This document shows, one piece after another, positions 37,917 through 47,107 of a stretch of 52,928 nt of DNA. The translations under genes were made by a program, and so were the position numbers. The DNA comes from Opitutales bacterium (GTDB lineage Bacteria; Verrucomicrobiota; Verrucomicrobiia; Opitutales; Oceanipulchritudinaceae): NCBI GenBank assembly GCA_020831585.1, contig JAFIGE010000015.1:1-52928 (forward strand). Direction: 5' to 3'. The stretch's first letter is position 1. Each line of letters begins with the position of its first letter. The notes under the pieces were generated by a model that saw only the letters and a program-made list of their open reading frames with translations, had not been told where the DNA came from and made no database searches.

Positions 37917-38702
37917 TCACCGGGGTTGGCGACGGGGATACACAGTCGGCGAAGAAAAAGCACCGATGAGCGAGAGAATGACGGCAACCTGCGTCTCCAT
38001 ACGCTGCGCCGCCGGGGCGCGGGTGGGTGTCTCCAACGTGAGGCAGCAGTCAGTATGCTCGAAAAACAGGCAGAGCGCCTCGGGCAGATCCGTGCGCTCC
38101 CGCGCATGCGCCTCCGCCGGGGGATAGACCTGCCCGCCGCAGGCCGGCATCCCGTCGATCTCGCGGCGTGTGTCCGTGGGCATGTGGGCACGGCTGGCGG
38201 CGAGCGCCACTGCGGCTAGGGACGGATGCCCGGGAGCGCAGAGTTCGTAAAGGTAGAAACCCGCGGCATCCGTATCTTCATGCAGGCAAAGGGCCAGGTC
38301 GAAACGCTGCCCGCCCAGCCACGCCTTGTGCAGACGCGCCTCAGCGGAGGCGGGCTGCGGTCCGTAATCGCGGTTCACATCCACGCCCTCGGGTGTCTCA
38401 CGGGTGCCCGCTTCGAGCGCGCGGGGATTCACCAGCGGCACCAGCGAGTAGTGCGGACCTTCGGGCAACAGACGCTTGCGGATGAGATGGAGCAGCGCCA
38501 GCGGACCCGCCGGTTCATCCCCGTGCACGCCCGCCGAAAGATAAATGTGCAGCGCTCCCGGATCGCCCGCACGCGTAAACACCGGAAGCGACCAATCACC
38601 CGTTTCTCCGTAAAAGGCTCCTTGAAAGCCCGCCGCCCGCGCCGCCTCCAACAGGCGGTCATGTAGAGTTTGCACACGCATGAGAATGCGGGGACTTTGC
38701 AT
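37917..38702 (-). CDS. M14-like metallocarboxypeptidase
   Basis: 261 aa from ATG 38702; ATG 38681 (MRVQTLHDRLL) is an equally good start. Zinc ligands are H60 and E63 in SAGVHGDEPAG and H141 in CLHEDTDA; the substrate-binding NR pair is N110-R111 in VDVNRDYG and the catalytic glutamate is E224 in LTLETPT. The arrangement matches succinylglutamate desuccinylase/aspartoacylase and MpaA-like amidases. No signal peptide, so it acts in the cytoplasm; the substrate is unknown. Last gene of the minus-strand KAS-ACP-oxidoreductase set, 71 bp after the oxidoreductase, so it may release or trim a product of that pathway. Confidence 0.8.
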   Translation of the reverse strand: MQSPRILMRVQTLHDRLLEAARAAGFQGAFYGETGDWSLPVFTRAGDPGALHIYLSAGVHGDEPAGPLALLHLIRKRLLPEGPHYSLVPLVNPRALEAGTRETPEGVDVNRDYGPQPASAEARLHKAWLGGQRFDLALCLHEDTDAAGFYLYELCAPGHPSLAAVALAASRAHMPTDTRREIDGMPACGGQVYPPAEAHARERTDLPEALCLFFEHTDCCLTLETPTRAPAAQRMETQVAVILSLIGAFSSPTVYPRRQPR

Positions 38703-38773
38703 AGATTTTGTCAGGTGACCAGATTTTTGCTCAGCGCGCCCCTGCCCGATGCGCAGACCGTTGAGCAACCCCT

Positions 38774-40192
38774 CTATCCGCCCGCGAGGACGTGGCGGTT
38801 GGCCATGCTGATGCCGCTGAGCATCGCTCCGGTGATACCGAGGAAGCCCTGATCGGTGCCCGCCAGGAAGAGGTTCCCGAAAGCCGTGGTGCCGTCGCGC
38901 GTCTTCACCGGTGAACCGTAAACCGCCCCATCGAGGTGGCGGGTGAACTTTTCCACCGTGCGCGGCGTGAACATATCGACGAAGCGGCGTTTGGCTTCAA
39001 CTCCGGCCCAATCGAAGCCCGGAAGGAAGGCCGTGGCGGCGGATTGCATGCGCCTATACCAGGCCTCCTTTTCGCTCCGGTAGGTGGCCTCGTCGAGGCC
39101 TTTCCAATATGCGTAGTTGGCGAGGGCGGTGACCCGAAAGAAGCCTTCTTCGAGCTGCCGCTCCGCGCCGTATTCGTAGTTGTTCGGAAAGCAGATCACA
39201 CCGCTGCGCAGGTCGACCGGGTCCGCCGGGCGCTCGTAGGCGAAGGTGGGCGCGGCGTTGAAGAAGATAATCGTCTCCTCCGCGCCGAAGTTCTTTGGCT
39301 GCCCGTCGAAAACCGTGATGGTCTCGACAAAGCTGAGGCGCGGACCCGCTTCGGGGGCCGCCGTCTCCCCGCAGAGGAGGGCGGTCTCCGGAGCCCCTGC
39401 GGTTGAGATGATGCGGTCCGCCGTGACGGTGTAGCCGTCCTCCAGCTCGACCGCGGTGATGCGTGATCCGTCGCTGTGCAGGTGGCGCACGCCACACTTC
39501 ATGCGCCGCTCCACACCCGTGGCGCGGGCACGATCAAGGAGAGCGCGAATGACCACCCGCACGCCTTCGAGGGGCCGCCCAAAACCTTCCTCGAATATGG
39601 AGCGCCAGAGGATCACAAACTGATCGAAGTCGATGTCGTTTTCGCGCGCGCTGCCGTAGTAAAGCAGCGGACACAGGATCATGTCCGTGAGGAGGGGCGA
39701 ACGGATGAAGGCCTGGAGAACGGAACGGGTGGAGCGCACTTCCAGGCCCGCATCGAAGGGATCATAGGCGGCCACATGGTCGCGGAGGCGGGTGAAGCCA
39801 TCTATCTCCTCCGGAAACGCCGCAGCGACGGACTCCGCCAACTCGCGGAAGCCGTTGCGAAAGCGCAGATCCACCCCGGGGAAAGCGATTCGGCTGGAGA
39901 CTTGCTCAGAGAGGTCGAGCGCCTCGCGGGGAATGCGCAATTGCCGGAGCAGCTTGCCCAGGGGCGTGCCCCTCGCGCCGGGCGGCACGAAATTTGTCAC
40001 CGCATGGAGCCCCACATCGAATTTCCGGCCCTGCAGGGCGTAGAAGCTGTTCAACCCGCCGGGCGCGTTGTGGCTTTCGACCACCAGAACCGACCGGTCA
40101 AACATGGCCAGACGTATGGCCGCAGCCAGCCCCGCCATGCCGCACCCGATGACCACCGCATCATAATGCGATCGTTTGGGCGGCGACCCCAT
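38774..40192 (-). CDS. FAD-dependent oxidoreductase, phytoene desaturase/CrtI-like
   Basis: 472 aa. It begins with a dinucleotide-binding motif (DAVVIGCGMAGLAAAIRLA, residues 11-29) followed by VVESHNAPGGLNSFY, and ends with NLFLAGTDQGFLGITGAMLSG, the C-terminal flavin motif. This is the carotenoid desaturase/isomerase family, which also includes enzymes acting on other polyene or fatty chains. No carotenoid genes are nearby. It lies 29 bp downstream of an acyl carrier protein gene and after a ketosynthase, so a chain carried on that ACP is the likely substrate or its derivative (inference). Confidence 0.85.
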   Translation of the reverse strand: MGSPPKRSHYDAVVIGCGMAGLAAAIRLAMFDRSVLVVESHNAPGGLNSFYALQGRKFDVGLHAVTNFVPPGARGTPLGKLLRQLRIPREALDLSEQVSSRIAFPGVDLRFRNGFRELAESVAAAFPEEIDGFTRLRDHVAAYDPFDAGLEVRSTRSVLQAFIRSPLLTDMILCPLLYYGSARENDIDFDQFVILWRSIFEEGFGRPLEGVRVVIRALLDRARATGVERRMKCGVRHLHSDGSRITAVELEDGYTVTADRIISTAGAPETALLCGETAAPEAGPRLSFVETITVFDGQPKNFGAEETIIFFNAAPTFAYERPADPVDLRSGVICFPNNYEYGAERQLEEGFFRVTALANYAYWKGLDEATYRSEKEAWYRRMQSAATAFLPGFDWAGVEAKRRFVDMFTPRTVEKFTRHLDGAVYGSPVKTRDGTTAFGNLFLAGTDQGFLGITGAMLSGISMANRHVLAGG

Positions 40193-40221
40193 GGGAAGAC
40201 TTCAGGACCCTCCGCGGGGGC

Positions 40222-40479
40222 CTATGCGCTCACGGCGTTGAACTTCGGCGTGAGGTATTCCGCGCAGCTGTCCAAGGATGCGAGTTGAGGGTAATCCTCC
40301 TCGGGCACCTCAATACCGTGCTGCTTGCGCAGCTCCATCACGATATCGAGAAAATCCATCGAATCGAGATCGAGCTGATCCCGCAGGCGAACGTCGTGCT
40401 TCAATCCGTCGAGGCTCTCATCGGGAGCAATGTCGCTGATGATATCCAGCACTACCTGTTTGCACTCTTCTTTCGTCAT
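40222..40479 (-). CDS. Acyl carrier protein
   Basis: 85 aa from ATG 40479 (MTKEECKQVVLDIISDIAPD). The phosphopantetheine attachment serine is S40 in LDLDSMDFLDIVMEL. It lies 28 bp after the ketosynthase and 29 bp before the CrtI-like gene. It is separate from the housekeeping fab genes, none of which appear here, so it is probably dedicated to this pathway. Confidence 0.92.
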   Translation of the reverse strand: MTKEECKQVVLDIISDIAPDESLDGLKHDVRLRDQLDLDSMDFLDIVMELRKQHGIEVPEEDYPQLASLDSCAEYLTPKFNAVSA

Positions 40480-40507
40480 ATTCAATGGGCGGTGTAGGGA
40501 ATTCGGA

Positions 40508-41761
40508 TCAGTCTGCAAACTTTTTCACGATGAGGCTCGAATTGATTCCCAGCATCCCGAAGGAGTTGTTCAGGATCGTGCGGATCTCCGGGTGCTGCTC
40601 GGCCTGGTTGAGCACGAGGTTCCCCGTGTCGCAGGCCGGATCGAGGTCATCCACATTGATGCACGGGTGCACCCAGCCGTCTTCGAAGGCCGGGAGGTTG
40701 CCTGCCAGCTCCAGCGCACCAGCCGCGCCCATGGCGTGCCCGATGTAGCCCTTGGTGTTGTTCACCCGCGTGCGCGGACAGGTCTCCACCGGAAAAACCG
40801 CCCGGATCGCCTCGCACTCCTGAATGTCCCCCTGGGGAGTCGATGTGGCGTGGGTGTTCACGATGTCGATGTCGGCGGGTGTCAGGCCCGCCTTGGCAAT
40901 CGCCGCGCGCATGCACTCGGCCTGGCGGGTGGCGTTGGGCAAAACGGCGTCGACCGCGTCGGAATTCATGTGATACCCGATGATCTCCGCGAGAATGTGC
41001 GCCCCCCGCGCCCGCGCGTCGCTCAGCCGCTCCATCGTATAGATCGCCCCACCCTCGCTCACCACAATGCCATTGCGCGCTTTGTCGAAAGGTCGGCTGG
41101 CTTTGTTCGGGTCCTCATGCACCGCGAGCGCCCCCTGGCTCTTGAAGCCTGCAAAAATCCCGAAAGTGCGGATGGATTCACTCACCCCCCCGGCCAGCGC
41201 CAGATCGACCTCGCCCAGGCGCAGCATGAAATACGCCTGGATGATCCCCGCATTGCCCGCCGCACACGCCGCACCGATCGTGTAGTGCGGCCCCGTGATG
41301 CCCATATTCAGGGTGACCTCCCCCGCCGGGTTGTTCGCCACCGTCCGGGGATTGTGGTGGTGGGTCCAGTAGCGCGTGTCGTAGTTGAACTGGGAAATGT
41401 TGAAGACCTCGTTCTCCGTCTCCACGTTGCCGTGCTCCGTGATACCGAGATAAACGCCCACGCGGCTCTTTTCCACCGCCTCCCAGTCGAGACCCGCCGC
41501 CTTCACCGCCTCCCGCGCACAATAGATCGACACCGACCCCACCCGCGTGGAATTGCGCAGCTCCCGGCGCGACTGGTAACGCTTCGCATCAAAATGGCAC
41601 ACCCCGGCATGCACCGTGCCCATGTAGCGCATCTCGATGTTCTCGATATGTGCCCGGCCCTCGATCAGAGCCTTGCGAAAGGTCGGGAGATCGTCGCCGA
41701 GCGGAGACGTCAGCCCGACGCCCGTCATCACGATTCGTTGATTGTCCGGAAGAGAATCCAT
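40508..41761 (-). CDS. Beta-ketoacyl-ACP synthase (FabF/KAS II type)
   Basis: 417 aa from ATG 41761 (MDSLPDNQRIVMTGVGLTSP). The Cys-His-His triad is present: C166 in TIGAACAAGN, H304 in VNTHATSTPQGD and H342 in NTKGYIGHAMGAAGA, with K337. It elongates acyl chains by decarboxylative condensation. Compared with housekeeping FabF it has atypical segments near 110-160 (for example YWTHHHNPRT). First gene of a minus-strand operon with the acyl carrier protein, the CrtI-like oxidoreductase and possibly the M14 enzyme. A run of nine T comes directly before the ATG in place of a clear Shine-Dalgarno. Confidence 0.9.
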   Translation of the reverse strand: MDSLPDNQRIVMTGVGLTSPLGDDLPTFRKALIEGRAHIENIEMRYMGTVHAGVCHFDAKRYQSRRELRNSTRVGSVSIYCAREAVKAAGLDWEAVEKSRVGVYLGITEHGNVETENEVFNISQFNYDTRYWTHHHNPRTVANNPAGEVTLNMGITGPHYTIGAACAAGNAGIIQAYFMLRLGEVDLALAGGVSESIRTFGIFAGFKSQGALAVHEDPNKASRPFDKARNGIVVSEGGAIYTMERLSDARARGAHILAEIIGYHMNSDAVDAVLPNATRQAECMRAAIAKAGLTPADIDIVNTHATSTPQGDIQECEAIRAVFPVETCPRTRVNNTKGYIGHAMGAAGALELAGNLPAFEDGWVHPCINVDDLDPACDTGNLVLNQAEQHPEIRTILNNSFGMLGINSSLIVKKFAD

Positions 41762-42288
41762 AAAAAAAAAGGCCCCGGCATTTGGGCACAGAACCAACAC
41801 AAAAGCCGAATGCGCTCCCTTCTTCAAGTCAACCCAAAGGATAACCCCCTCTTCCAACACACTATGTAAAAGTCAATAAATTTTACCAGGCATTTTGATT
41901 GAGCCGTGAGCCGGTGGATTGATCGGAAAACGAACCAAAACGTGCATCTATCATGTCGCCGATTTATCCCTGTATCGACTTCATAATTTACAAGTTTTAA
42001 TATTGTTGTCATGTGTCGCGAATTCATTCAATAGTTTCATGGAGAAATATAGAGCTGGCGAATGCCCGGATAAACGAGAGAAGAGAGAGGGATAAAGATC
42101 GATTGAAAGGTGCTGCCTGCATATAAGCGCGCTGTGAAAAAGCGTCTGAATCGCGCTGCACAAAACTCAAAAATGTGTCAAGGCGGGGCCGGATCAGGCG
42201 GGCGGATTGACCTTGGACGGAAACGTGTTAAACCATTCGCAACGAGTGCCCCCTCCCGACTGCCTAGTTTTCACTACTACATTTCAAG
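41762..42288. other. AT-rich divergent intergenic region
   Basis: 527 bp between the divergently transcribed ketosynthase and subtilase genes. Base composition is much more AT-rich than the genes (around 41860-42060), as expected for a two-way promoter region, but I cannot point to definite boxes. No gene or repeat is visible. Confidence 0.5.
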
Positions 42289-45200
42289 ATGACCCTGCGA
42301 AAATCGATCTCACTGGTTTTAGCCACTGCGTTTATTATTGGCGCAGTGCCGTTCTCAATTGCGCGGGAACTCCCGACGGACCGGTCACCGGTCAGCGAAA
42401 GGGAGAGCAATGGTGCCTCCCCTAACCGGTCTGTCCCTGAGGAATCCGCGCGTGCTTCTCAAGCGGGAAGCATGCCGCGCGGGCTCCCCGCACCCCGTTC
42501 ACTCCGGCCGCATCCATCCGACGCCGCGTCTCCCCCGCCGTCATTAGCCGGGGCCTTTGCGCACACACAGATCCGCGCTGCGGCGGTGGAGCGTCTCCGT
42601 GCGCAAGCTGAAAATCAGAGCCAGATAGCGGCAGCCCATGCAATCGCCCACGGAATCCAGCTCCGCACGGAAGAGCCGGACGGCACCGTGCGCGAGCTCG
42701 TCGGTGTGTCCGAATCGGGCGAGCCCCTCTTTCTCACAACAATGAACCGGGAGGCCGCCATCAGCATCGGCGCGGACACCTTGCAGGCCGCCCCCTCGAA
42801 CCTGAATGGTGCCGGGCTCACCATTGGGATGTGGGACGGGGGCGCAGGCCGGGTGACCCACCAGGAATTTCAGGGGCGGATGTTTAACATCAATGGAGCC
42901 GGGGCGATTACCCACGCGACCCACGTGGGCGGCACCCTCATCGCTGCCGGCATCGATCCGCGCGCGAAGGGCATGGCTCCGGCGGCCTTGGTGGACTCTT
43001 ACGACTGGAACAACGACCTCGCCGAGATGACCGCTGCCGCCGCCGCCGCTCCCAACGAGCCGGGCAAGATCGCCATCTCCAACCACAGCTATGGATTCAT
43101 TCGCGGATGGCATTTTGATAGCGGGAAAAACGGATTTGTCTGGTATGGCCCTGCGGGGGCCAACGCCTCCGGCTTCGACCCCAACTTCGGGGCCTACAAT
43201 TTCCGCGCCGCCCTCAACGACGAGTTGGTCTACAACGCGCCCCACTATCTGCCCTTTTGGGCGGCGGGCAATGACCGCTCAGATAACCCGCCGGTGGGCA
43301 ATCCCGTATTTCTCACCTCTTCCGCGACCACTTCGGTGGCCTACGATCCCGCCCTCCATCCTCCCGGTGATGCGGTTTACCGGAATGGCTTCCGCACGAT
43401 CTCGGACGACGGGATTGCGAAAAACGTCATTACCGTGGGTGCCGTCACCGAAGCTGTGGTCAACGGCCTGCGGGATCCCTCCGTGGCAACCATGACCGGC
43501 TTTTCCTCCTGGGGTCCCACCGACGACGGGCGCATCAAGCCGGACGTCGTGGCCAAGGGAGCTAGCGTGTTTTCCGCGAGCACCACCAGCAATTCCAGCT
43601 ACGCGATCCTGAGCGGAACGAGCATGGCCTCGCCCAACGCGGCCGGGGGAGCGGCTCTCCTCCTGCGAAAATATGGCGACCTCTTCCCCGGCGATGCTCC
43701 CCTTGCGAGCACACTCAAGGGCCTCCTCATCCACACCGCGGACGATCTGGGCAATCCCGGACCCGATTACCGCTTCGGGTGGGGACTGGTGAATGTGGAA
43801 GGGGCAGCCAACCACATCGCGGCGCAGGCAGCGGACCCGGCCTCGCCCCGTATGCTCGAAGACACGATTTCGGCAGGGGACGATTTTGTTTTCTACGAGT
43901 TTGCCTGGGACGGCTTCTCCCCCATCCGCGCCACGCTGGTGTGGACCGATCCCCCCGCCGATCCGGCCAGCGTGGCCGAGGACCGCGCACCCCGCCTCGT
44001 CAACGATCTCGACCTCCACATCGAGGACCCGGAGGGCAACCGGCACGATCCCTGGGTCATGCCGTTTGTCGGCTCGTGGACGGTGGAGTCCATGAATCTC
44101 CCGGCAACCCGCGGGCGGAATGCCACCGACAACGTCGAGCAAGTCCTCATCGAAAACCCCTTGCTTCCAGGCGTATACCGGGCGGTGGTGAGCCACACCG
44201 GGCCGCTGACCAACTCCGCGCAGACCTATTCCCTGCTCATCTCGGGAGTATCCGGCGAAGCGTTGCCACTCAGCCTCACGTCCATTTCCCCCGCCCAGGG
44301 TCTCTCCGGCGATACCGTGCAAATCCTTTTCCGCGGGACCGGCTTTTCGGCGGAGAGTGTCTTTCGCCTCACCCACCCCACGCTCGCCGACTTGACCGGT
44401 TTCAACATAACGTTCAGCGGTGTGGGCGCGACCGTCACCTTCGATCTCACCGGACAACCGCCGGGCATCTGGACGGCCGAAGTGCAAAACAACGGCGACG
44501 ATCTGGTCACCCTCGAAGACGCTTTCGAGGTGCGCTTCCCGGTCTTCGCGGAGAATTTTGAAAACATCCTCCCCGGCTGGATCACGGAGAGCGAAATCGC
44601 GTCGAACGAATGGTTTCTCATTACCGGCTTCGCCCAATCTCCGCCCATCTCCGCCTATATCGAAGGCGTGGCCGCCCGCTCCCTCACCAACCTGTATTCC
44701 CCCGCCTTCCCGATCCCTTCCGGTGCCAGCAACCTGCGGCTGAGTTTCTGGCAATGGCGCGGCTTCAGCGGCAACAATCATGCCGGCAAACTCGAATACA
44801 CCCTCGACGGCCAAAACTGGACCGATGTGGCGGCCTCCGGCTCAAGTGTCACCTTCGTGCAAAATGGATACAACGGCACCGTGAACAACACCGGCGGCGC
44901 TCCCGCCAACCGCAACCCTTTCCAAGGTGAATCCGCCTGGGTCAACTCCACGCCCGATTTTGTGGAATCGATCCTGCAACTGGACGCGGCGGTATTCGCC
45001 GGGCAAACCGTCGCGCTACGCTGGCGGCACGCCACCAACCAAGGCACCGCTGCGACCGGCTGGATCATCGACTCCATCCTCCTCCTGGGCGACGACATTT
45101 TCCCGGACCCCCTGCCGGTCGCCCTCTCCATCTCCCCGCCAAGCTCCACCCTTTTCTACGACGACGAAATCCAATTTTCGGCCATCGTGACCGATCAATA

Positions 45201-46026
45201 CGCCGATCCGATCGATCCAGCCCCCGGAGAAATCACTTGGTCGGCCACCGGCGGCGGAACCATTAGCGCGACCGGTCTTTTCGCGGCGGACACAGTCGGC
45301 GGGCCCTTTACGATCCAGGCAAGCTTGGGCAGCCTGACCGCCACCGCCACCGTCCAGGTAGACCCCGCGCCCGCCACGGTCTTCCTCACCGACCTGATGC
45401 AAGCCTTCGACGGGGCGCCGAAGCCAGTCACTGTGAGCACAGACCCGGCAGGATTGAGCGTGGAGATTCTCTACGACGGCCTCGCCCAACCACCGTCCGA
45501 CGTGGGCATCTACAGCGTCGCGGCGTCCATCACGGATGCGCGGTATGTCGGTTCGGCCGACGGGACCCTGGAGATTTTCGCTCACGAAACCGCCGCCGAC
45601 CCGCTGGAAATCTGGATCGCCGAGTTCTTCCCTGAAGCCGACCCCGAAGACCCCATTGACCCCCGCGCGGACCACAACGGCAGCGGCTGGGCCACCCTCG
45701 CCGACATGGCCTTTGGCAACGATCCATCCGCTCTCACACCGCAGCGCTTTGTGCCAACTGTGGAAACGACGCTGGAGGAAGACGTCTTCACCTACCCGCT
45801 GACCCCGCGCGCGCTCGACATCCTGCAGGTGGAGGTTCTTTCCACACACGATCTGGTATCCTGGAGTCCCGTCGATTCCTTGCCCGGAGCGGAGGTGGAA
45901 CAAGTTCCCGGCGGTTTCCGCGAAGGCAACGCATCCACCGAACAAGTCGACCGCATCACCATCCGCCTGCCGCGCGTCCCCGGCCTTCCCCGTCTCTTCC
46001 GTATCGATTTCACCTACGAGCCTTGA
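42289..46026 (+). CDS. Secreted subtilisin-like serine protease (S8)
   Basis: 1245 aa. Signal peptide SISLVLATAFIIGAVPFSIA, then a probable propeptide to about residue 175. The catalytic triad is D183 in IGMWDGGAG, H212 in HATHVGGTLIAAG and S445 in LSGTSMASPNAAGG; the oxyanion Asn lies in FWAAGNDRSD. A jelly-roll P-domain-like segment follows (about 520-650), then an IPT-like segment and immunoglobulin-like segments, one of which (EITWSATGGGTISATGLFAA, about 980) resembles Big-type folds. It ends in the C-terminal DPRADHNGSGWATLADMAFG motif common in verrucomicrobial exported proteins. The stop overlaps the next start (TTGA). Probably digests external protein. Confidence 0.92.
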   Translation: MTLRKSISLVLATAFIIGAVPFSIARELPTDRSPVSERESNGASPNRSVPEESARASQAGSMPRGLPAPRSLRPHPSDAASPPPSLAGAFAHTQIRAAAVERLRAQAENQSQIAAAHAIAHGIQLRTEEPDGTVRELVGVSESGEPLFLTTMNREAAISIGADTLQAAPSNLNGAGLTIGMWDGGAGRVTHQEFQGRMFNINGAGAITHATHVGGTLIAAGIDPRAKGMAPAALVDSYDWNNDLAEMTAAAAAAPNEPGKIAISNHSYGFIRGWHFDSGKNGFVWYGPAGANASGFDPNFGAYNFRAALNDELVYNAPHYLPFWAAGNDRSDNPPVGNPVFLTSSATTSVAYDPALHPPGDAVYRNGFRTISDDGIAKNVITVGAVTEAVVNGLRDPSVATMTGFSSWGPTDDGRIKPDVVAKGASVFSASTTSNSSYAILSGTSMASPNAAGGAALLLRKYGDLFPGDAPLASTLKGLLIHTADDLGNPGPDYRFGWGLVNVEGAANHIAAQAADPASPRMLEDTISAGDDFVFYEFAWDGFSPIRATLVWTDPPADPASVAEDRAPRLVNDLDLHIEDPEGNRHDPWVMPFVGSWTVESMNLPATRGRNATDNVEQVLIENPLLPGVYRAVVSHTGPLTNSAQTYSLLISGVSGEALPLSLTSISPAQGLSGDTVQILFRGTGFSAESVFRLTHPTLADLTGFNITFSGVGATVTFDLTGQPPGIWTAEVQNNGDDLVTLEDAFEVRFPVFAENFENILPGWITESEIASNEWFLITGFAQSPPISAYIEGVAARSLTNLYSPAFPIPSGASNLRLSFWQWRGFSGNNHAGKLEYTLDGQNWTDVAASGSSVTFVQNGYNGTVNNTGGAPANRNPFQGESAWVNSTPDFVESILQLDAAVFAGQTVALRWRHATNQGTAATGWIIDSILLLGDDIFPDPLPVALSISPPSSTLFYDDEIQFSAIVTDQYADPIDPAPGEITWSATGGGTISATGLFAADTVGGPFTIQASLGSLTATATVQVDPAPATVFLTDLMQAFDGAPKPVTVSTDPAGLSVEILYDGLAQPPSDVGIYSVAASITDARYVGSADGTLEIFAHETAADPLEIWIAEFFPEADPEDPIDPRADHNGSGWATLADMAFGNDPSALTPQRFVPTVETTLEEDVFTYPLTPRALDILQVEVLSTHDLVSWSPVDSLPGAEVEQVPGGFREGNASTEQVDRITIRLPRVPGLPRLFRIDFTYEP

Positions 46027-46916
46027 ACAAAAGATTCCGCATCGGCTTCATTGGCGCGGGCGACATGGGTGGCCCGATGTGTGCCCACCTTCTCCGCGCC
46101 GAATTTCCCCTGATCGTCTGCGACCGCGATCCCGCGCGCCTCGCCCCGCTCCTGGCGGCAGGGGCCACTGAAGGGAAAGACGCCCCTTCCCTGGCGGCCG
46201 CAAGCGACGTCATCCTGACCAGCCTGCCCTCCTCTGAGTCCTGACTCAACCTTGTTCAGGAAGAGCTACTGCCCGTCCTCAAAGAGGGGCAGATCCTCAT
46301 CGACTTCGGAACGGTGTGCCCCCACCGGGCGCGGGCCACGGGAGAGACCCTGGCGGAAAGAGGAGTGCACTTCATCGACGCCCCCGTAAGCGGAGGTCCA
46401 GCCGGTGCCCGGGCGCAGCGGCTCTATGTCTTCATGGGTGGCGAGGCCGGAGTCGTGGAGGCGGTCCGTCCGATCATCGAGGCCGTGGCCGGGCCTCATT
46501 ACATCACGCACTGCGGCCCGATTGGCAGCGGTCAGATTGCCAAAGGCGTGAACCAGCTCATGATGGCCTTGGCCAACGCCGCCGCTCTCGAGGCCATCGC
46601 CTTCGGGGTCAACAACGGACTGGCCCCGGAATTGATCGCCCGGGCCATCGGCGAAACCGATCCGCTCCGCCAAAGTATCGCCGCCATCGCACGGGCCATT
46701 GCAGCCGGTGAAAGCAACACCATCGACTACAAGTTCCGCGAACTCCCCTACTTCCTCGACGACGCCCGCGAAAACGGATTTTCCCTGCCCCTGACCGAGG
46801 CCCTGCACGACTTTTGTGCGCCGGGTGAGCGGGTGACCATCCTGGACAAGCGCCCGGCCCCGGGCTTCTGGCACGAACTCACTGCCGCCATGAAAAAGTT
46901 CACGCCGGAAGCGTGA
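46023..46916 (+). pseudogene. Beta-hydroxyacid dehydrogenase gene with in-frame TGA
   Basis: One frame codes for a complete 297-codon protein except for TGA at 46242-46244. The part before is the NAD(P)-binding N-terminus (RIGFIGAGDMGGPMCAHLLR, from TTG 46023). After the stop the frame continues without a break into EELLPVLKEGQILIDFGTV, HFIDAPVSGGPAGARAQRL and the catalytic-lysine region IGSGQIAKGVNQLMMALANA. Family members reduce or oxidise 3-hydroxyacids such as 3-hydroxyisobutyrate or tartronate semialdehyde. Translation could restart near 46314 but would lack the cofactor domain. The stop falls at a variable position, not a catalytic one, so a recent nonsense mutation or a base-call error is likelier than selenocysteine. 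TTGA overlap with the protease suggests translational coupling. Confidence 0.8.
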
Positions 46917-47035
46917 GCCCCTTTCACACTGTGAGCATCGGATCGCGCTACGGCGCGGGCAGGCTGCGGGATGAAGGGACCGCGTCGAATTTACCTTCAC
47001 AAGGCGGAAGGCCAACTCATGAGCGATCCGTACAA

Positions 47036-47069
47036 GAAAAGAGCCGGGGGCCAATTTGGCCACCCGGCT
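47036..47069 (-). terminator. Rho-independent terminator of the PEP-CTERM gene
   Basis: On the minus strand the hairpin AGCCGGGTGGCC-AAATT-GGCCCCCGGCT (one mismatch or bulge) is followed by CTTTT. It lies about 40 bp past the stop of the PEP-CTERM gene. Confidence 0.8.
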
Positions 47070-47107
47070 TCAGAGAATCATTCGTTCCCAAGAAACGGTT
47101 GGGGAAC

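Noticed and set aside
46242-46244. TGA as selenocysteine codon
   Set aside because: The position is variable in the family and not catalytic; no SECIS-like hairpin was evident directly downstream.
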